Shown piece after piece: positions 8,131-13,265 of a DNA stretch of 13,265 bases. The notes below the pieces were generated by a model. That model did not search any database and was not told where the DNA came from. It saw nothing but the letters and a program-made list of their open reading frames with translations. How positions within the stretch are numbered: position 1 is the stretch's first letter; each line of letters begins with the position of its first letter. The translations under genes and the position numbers were made by a program. The stretch covers positions 1-13,265 of the forward strand of contig JAOXYB010039207.1 in NCBI GenBank assembly GCA_028565635.1, given 5' to 3'. Origin of the DNA: Phoronis ovalis (Eukaryota; Phoronida; Phoronidae).

Positions 8131-8140
8131 GTTGCCAACG

Positions 8141-8224
8141 TGACGTATCACAATAACAATGACGTCATATAGGTTGCTATCAGATTAAAAATTACGTCAT
8201 TTTGTAGGCTACCTGATGACGTAC
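8141..8224. promoter_or_regulatory. Cluster of four CRE/ATF-like sites upstream of the kelch-like gene
   Basis: TGACGTAT at 8141-8148, a perfect palindromic CRE TGACGTCA at 8160-8167, TTACGTCA at 8192-8199 and TGACGTAC at 8217-8224. Four TGACGT cores within 84 bases, just upstream of the candidate first exon, suggest control by CREB/ATF-type bZIP factors and so by cAMP/calcium or stress signalling. The sites are seen directly; their function is inferred. Confidence 0.55.
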
Positions 8225-8236
8225 TTATAATGAGTT

Positions 8237-8244
8237 ATTTGCAT
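8237..8244 (+). promoter_or_regulatory. Octamer (POU) motif ATTTGCAT
   Basis: A perfect ATTTGCAT lies 12 bases beyond the last CRE-like site, so it may belong to the same upstream control region. A single 8-mer is weak evidence in AT-rich DNA. Confidence 0.25.
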
Positions 8245-9150
8245 ATACAAAGTGTAGTTCTGGAAAAAAAAACATTAGAATAAGGAAATTAAATTAATTA
8301 AACAGGAATAGCATGAAATACAACTACTAAACAGATAATATATAAAAGTAATTTATAAAGTTGTAACAAAACATATAATACAGGGTCGTTTCACTAGTAG
8401 TGACGGTACAAATGTAACAATTTTTGAATCTCACATAAAAAATTCATATTTTTCTACAAATACACGAAGTAGCTCCCATAGCATGCAAGTTAATTACCTG
8501 TGGTCAATTCAAGTCCGGTCATGTTCCATATTTATAAGCATTATATCTTAACATAGTAGAGCAGAGTAGTACCTTAAATGTTTAAGGAAAAAAAATACAT
8601 TGAGAAAACAATCCTATTATGAACCTAAAGTTGAAAAGCACTCCCTCAAGGGCGCTTTAAAAGAAGGTTATGATCTTCATTAGTATATATTAAAAGAACG
8701 CATGCTAAATTTTATTACACAAGTAAGAGTTTTAGATTTGCAAATGTATTTACTATAAAACGATGAAAGTGCTGAAAATATATAGCTAGCAGGCTCTTGA
8801 TTAGAGGCCGCCGTCGAAATAATGAAATCCCTCGAACAGTTTAACTCTTGGGCCGAGATAAATAATATATCTCGGACAATTGCAAATTTAATAGTAATAT
8901 CAAACGCATTAACGGATAGACATTGTATTCTAAAGACATCATATAGGTGTCTCGTTCATATGCATGGTTTTGCACTACTGATACGATTCCTTATTGCAAA
9001 GTTAGTATTTTTTAATACTAAATGTGTTACATATATCTCATCCATCACTTATATTTCATATGTCTGGTTTGTGTTGATTTTGCAGGCGAAGTTTAATCTA
9101 ATAATCTGGTGAAAAATTCTAAAGCAAACATACTTCCACACTATTTGGTG
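8245..9150. other. Intergenic stretch with a short perfect hairpin
   Basis: No supported gene. CCGAGATA at 8853-8860 and TATCTCGG at 8868-8875 form an 8-bp perfect stem with a 7-base loop. A 96-codon plus-strand frame at 8822-9112 is rich in hydrophobic and AT-coded residues, lacks family resemblance, and is judged non-coding. A small palindrome, TCACTAGTAGTGA, is at 8391-8403. Confidence 0.6.
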
Positions 9151-9230
9151 TCATAGAAAGAGTCCATCAATTATTTTTTTTACTTTTCGCCTTTGAAAAG
9201 GTGATTTCTTTCTACGGTACACCATGGAAC
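9151..9230 (-). other. Exon-like segment with a tiny basic ORF
   Basis: A strong acceptor (TTTTTTTCAG) is followed at 9230 by GTTCC and an ATG (9225). This opens 24 codons, MVYRRKKSPFQRRKVKKI then IDGLFL, ending in TGA at 9151. It could be a terminal exon, an alternative leader of the kelch-like gene further downstream on the same strand, or chance. No family is recognised. Confidence 0.15.
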
Positions 9231-10761
9231 CTGAAAAAAATCTATTATCAGTTTATCGTTTTAATCTAGTAAACGTAACTTAGCGGTCCACACGGTGCAA
9301 TTAGCAATTTAAAGTTGCAAACCACAGTGTTACAGATTTAATCATTATGGCCATATCAGTGTCTGTAAATATTTGCGACAGGTTTTGATAGGGGATTAGC
9401 CTAGGATGATTATTTTCAAGGTGCTTAATAAAAAAAACTTATCAGTACTTTTTCGTGATACGAATAAGTGATTTGTTTCAGGCATTAGAAGTTGAACGTT
9501 GTTCTCATTCGAAGAAACTTGATCATTGAAAAGGTTGGAGGTTGTTGTTATTACGTCAGCTGTGCCAAAAAACAACTATCCATGAGAATTAGAACTAATA
9601 TTATGTCACGTGACTGTGTTGAGGTCAAATACCAAATTAAATTGAAATGATGGTAATTATGCTAATTAAGGTTTTATAAAAATAATAGACGCAGACTTAA
9701 AACAATCGGTCAAATTTGAGCTAATCCTATCATGCATCATATGTCACAAGAAGAAATTGAAGTCAAAATGTCCGTGCAGGCGCTGGTGTACTGTAACCAC
9801 TAAGAGGTGAGACATCAAAAGATGTATTTTAACAATATTTATTTGTGGTGTTTCCAAATGTTAGTACAATAGGTAAAGACAGGACTAATTTGCATATAGT
9901 GAACGGTACAATTAAGAGCTAAGTAGCTAGCAGATGTTTAATGAAATTTACTTAAAAATAGGATATATTACTCACTGTTGCACGAAGCCGTTTAAGATTA
10001 TTAACGAGTTCAAAGATTAATCTAATTACAATAATTATTTCAATTTTGATGATGAGGCATATAAGATATTTTACGATTTAAAGTTGCTAATTCCAGTGGT
10101 TACGCTAAATGATTCGTATAGACTAATTTTCCGGCAATTTGTTATAAATTGTATGGAAAAAACATCCGGTTGTTATATTCCGATCTAAGTTTATTCAATA
10201 ATAGTTTAGACATGACGTATATCAATTTCAAATGTTTGCAATTTATATAAAACAATTAAACATTCTGTCAATTAATGAGTAAGGTTTCGCTTATAAACCC
10301 TATGTTCCTAACTAGAGTATGCTGTCGTTAGTGGTAGTGAAAGAATTCGTACTATAAAGTTTAACGCATGCAGATTTTTACGACATTTGTATCAGTAAAT
10401 CAAATGTTGTAGTAACTGTCCAATTGCCACGGACAATTAATAATTCATGATAAAACAAGGAATGATTACAAAGTGAACCTTCCTTGTTATATTCTTGCGC
10501 TAAAAACAAATCTAATTTTGAACAAGTTCAAAGTATTATTTGTTTGCATGCACTTCAAATGTTTAGCATATCTTGGTGTTTTTTCCAATAAATTCACTCA
10601 TCTGTCAGGTTATTCTCATCTTTTTTTAATTAGAATCCATGTACATATCTCTTTTAATTTGATAAAACAACTCGTTTTTCAACTTATGACAACAAACACA
10701 CCCTGCCATATTTAAATGTTATAGTAATCCTTCAGTTAATTCCATAGCCCTTGGTGAGTGT
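9231..10761. other. Intergenic stretch, motifs only
   Basis: No gene seen. It contains TTACGTCAGCTG near 9550 (a CRE half-site fused to an E-box) and the E-box palindrome at 9605-9614. The 80-codon plus frame at 10473-10715 is hydrophobic and AT-rich, without a family signature. Confidence 0.6.
9605..9614. promoter_or_regulatory. CLEAR/USF-type E-box palindrome GTCACGTGAC
   Basis: A perfect 10-bp palindrome that matches the binding site of MiT/TFE and USF bHLH-zip factors. No promoter was recognised next to it, so it could be a distal element or chance. Confidence 0.3.
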
Positions 10762-10790
10762 GAAAGTGATAGGAGCACGCGAAAGTGATA
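10762..10790 (+). promoter_or_regulatory. Paired GAAAGTGATA elements (IRF-like)
   Basis: GAAAGTGATA occurs at 10762-10771 and again at 10781-10790, 19 bases apart. GAAAGTGA resembles the half-site bound by interferon regulatory factors. No gene is attached, so the role is unknown. Confidence 0.25.
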
Positions 10791-13131
10791 TCGTAAGGTA
10801 GGTGTTTAGTTGAACAATATTTTTAATTTCCGAAGTGCAGGTACATTATCTGAATTTCTGCTGGATTTTTAATCATTAAAACCTATGCAAAACTAGGCAT
10901 ACTCCCGCCAATTGCATGCATGTTCGCGTGTATGCTGAAATGTAAGTCAGATTAAGATGTAATCTCACGTAATTTTGGGTAGAATGTTTCACAGTTTCAA
11001 ATTCGTAAAGTTTGTAAAAACTAGCGAATCAAAGTTTACGTAACATAGCTCAGTGGTGGTGATATGTATGGAATAGTATAATTACTTCAGATAAACATAC
11101 TTCCTTATCGCGTATTTTACTTGTATTCCTAATGGAAAGTTTCAAGAGACGTCTTGCACGACCGTAATAAGAAAATGTCGCTTTGATTAAAATAAGTGTC
11201 CCACTCCATCGATATCACCAGTAATGAGATATGTGTGATTTTCATGAAATTTTTATCACTATTTTTTTTTAAACGTAGCGATATTGTTTTTGAAGTTCTA
11301 TGAAACATGAGATTACGTCTTATTTCTACATTTGTGAACATCAAATTAAATGTGATCAGCCTGAAAGAAAAAATTATGAACACAATATTCAATATTTAAT
11401 TTAGATATTTCAAAAAAGGCAAATGAAATGTATATAAAAAGTGTTTTCCAAACCTGTACGCGTCAGGTACACAAGATCGAGATAGAAATCATCTTTTAAC
11501 GAAACGCAATATTCCTGTGTGGTATGCGTGTACGTAATTAAGATACAAGCGAGTTTTCACTCCGGTAGAGAGTAGCTTGAAATTCAACCGACTGCAATTA
11601 TTGTTTTTGGCAAAATAACGAAATTATATTACAAAATTAAACAGCTGAAATAAAAATATCAGAAATGACATATACATGTAGCCTCGGGGCTTCACTACTG
11701 ACGGTGGACCTAGTTTGTTAAAATATAGTTACATGTACTTTCTCCAGCTTATTTTATATTGAGTAGGATTTGTGGTCTGAAGATGTCCAAACGTGTTCGA
11801 CATTTAGTTAACAAGCTAAGTCCGAAAACTCGTGGACACAAATTCATGTTTCATTGGTCAAATAATTGCATATATGCCGAGTACAATTAAACTATTGAGT
11901 CTGGTTACTAGCTTTACGTGTGAGGACAATAACTTGTAAATAAATAACAAAAAATATGTTTTGAATCTTAATTTTTTTTCCTGTAAACAGAACTTTAGTC
12001 ATACCTAAGCTTTTCATAACACGTGGTTGCAAAGGGATGGTTTAATTTAGCCTAAAGATATGTTCGCACTTAAAAAAACTCAGAATGTTTTTACAAGTAA
12101 TGCGAAACTGTTGGTCAGTTGCTGACTTCCTAAAATATGGCATAAGTGTAAACTAGTTGCATTGCGATGCACATGTACTACACAACCAGCGACGGATGCG
12201 GATGTATTTTGTATTATTTGAAAAACGTTTTAGCGGCGAAACAAGTTGGCGCAATATAAACTGACATCATTTTATTTGTTTTGAGAGAGTACAACAACGA
12301 AAATAACTTTTTCATAGGATTATTTATACCAATGTTGTTCTTTGCAGTGTCAGTTAATGTGAGAGTAAAGATTTGATTTCATGCAAAAAAAACAATTGAA
12401 GGAAACCAAGAAAGGTCAAAGGAAGATAACGGTAGGTAAATCATTGTCTTTTTTATATGATTTCATACTATTTTTACAATTTACGCTGTCTTGTGTAGTT
12501 ACTCTAAATCCCTTGTGGTTAAAATTACTGCATTTTTAAAATTTAGATAAAATGCATTTTTATCATACGCTTATAATATGTCAGATATGAAAGAATAAAT
12601 TTCGAATTGAGGATATAATTTAAATAAAACATATATAAATTTAACATGCGTAGGCAATTTTAAAATGCTTTTAAATTCTAGACACGCTATACATTATTGT
12701 TAAAGTGTAAGTTACATGTATTTTCATATAAATATGTTACCATATATCGCACGTTCTTAAAGCATTAAAAGAGATTAGGTGGTTTATTAGTTGCCAAATC
12801 TGTATTTGATCATACTTAATTCAAATTAGATTTTTTTTCACCTGGTGGGATAGACCGGATAAGCATCACAGGATTCGCAAGATATGTTGAATTAAACCCA
12901 TTCATAAATTCTAATCTTTTGTTTTAACAGAAAGTGTGTCTATTTTATCATAGTACCACACCTAGTACGAATTCAAACGGTGGTCTAATTAATATCAAGT
13001 CGTCAGCTGTCTTTAAACATTGTATCCATTAATTGTTTTAATAACATCTAACGACAAGCCGACATGGCGAGATTTAGGCTAAATATAACTTTATTTTATT
13101 TTTTCATAAATAGCTTAAAGTCTTATTATGC
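10791..13131. other. Intergenic stretch, no convincing gene
   Basis: AT-rich, stops in all frames. Two minor candidates exist: a 35-codon plus-strand ORF at 11783-11890 (starting MSKRVRHLVNKLSPKTRGHK) and a segment at 12931-13032 that follows a strong acceptor and stays open for 33 codons. Neither resembles a known family. The 87-codon minus frame at 11129-11392 is low-complexity. Confidence 0.6.
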
Positions 13132-13149
13132 TATATATATATATATATA
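13132..13149. repeat. (TA)9 microsatellite
   Basis: Nine uninterrupted TA dinucleotides, flanked by GC and GAGC. A likely length-variable locus. Confidence 0.9.
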
Positions 13150-13265
13150 GAGCTACATTTTTTGTGCATCTAAAATAGTTTAGAGTGGCATTTATCATTA
13201 TGATATAAGAACATGTATGTGTTACATAAACGCATAGTAAAAATATGCAATAGCAGGTACAAAAT

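Noticed and set aside
8822-9112. Plus-strand 96-codon frame
   Set aside because: Hydrophobic residues of the kind AT-rich DNA gives by chance, no signal or domain pattern, no promoter or polyadenylation context.
9481-9528. Short open stretch after acceptor TTTGTTTCAG on the plus strand
   Set aside because: Only 15 codons to a stop, with no upstream exon or polyadenylation signal; expected by chance.
11129-11392. Minus-strand 87-codon frame
   Set aside because: Low-complexity, AT-driven composition with no recognisable motif or splice context.
11777-11840. Hammerhead-like core: CTGAAGA at 11777 and GAAA at 11824
   Set aside because: The stem II needed between them is interrupted by an extra hairpin, and no enclosing stem with a cleavage triplet was found.

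Overview
The window looks like nuclear DNA of an AT-rich invertebrate animal. It carries GT-AG introns of about 140 to 580 bases, a metazoan BTB-BACK-Kelch gene split into eight coding exons, and the first coding exon of a CLCA-type gene. A marine invertebrate such as a bivalve mollusc fits the base composition and gene types, but the sequence does not prove the taxon. No bacterial operon, CRISPR array, rRNA or tRNA was recognised.

Layout, left to right. Positions 1-524 are intron 1 of a minus-strand CLCA-like gene whose remaining exons lie beyond the left edge; an imperfect inverted repeat built of 10-bp units sits inside (137-290). Its first coding exon, with a signal peptide, is 525-689. 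Positions 690-2436 are non-coding as far as can be seen, apart from an orphan E-box plus TATA box at 1725-1740. Around 2437-2807 there are hints of a short plus-strand gene (acceptor, donor, open frame, AATAAA) running tail-to-tail into the main gene.

The main gene is on the minus strand, coding 7610 down to 3088. Eight exons join in frame at clean splice sites to give a 753-residue KLHL-type protein: BTB, BACK, an unusually long basic linker of about 155 residues, then six kelch repeats. It has the architecture of a substrate adaptor for Cullin-3 ubiquitin ligases. A candidate non-coding first exon lies at about 8038-8130, and just upstream of it is a cluster of four CRE/ATF-like sites (8141-8224) with an octamer, which is the best regulatory signal in the window.

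The right 5 kb (8245-13265) shows no convincing gene. It is AT-rich and holds isolated motifs: a short perfect hairpin, a CLEAR-type E-box palindrome, a paired GAAAGTGATA element, a few small ORFs next to splice-like sites, and a (TA)9 run. The two recognised genes share a strand but have no evident functional link. No new biological system stands out; the points most worth a second look are the kelch linker, the altered Cullin-3 contact motif, the CRE cluster and the putative convergent gene.
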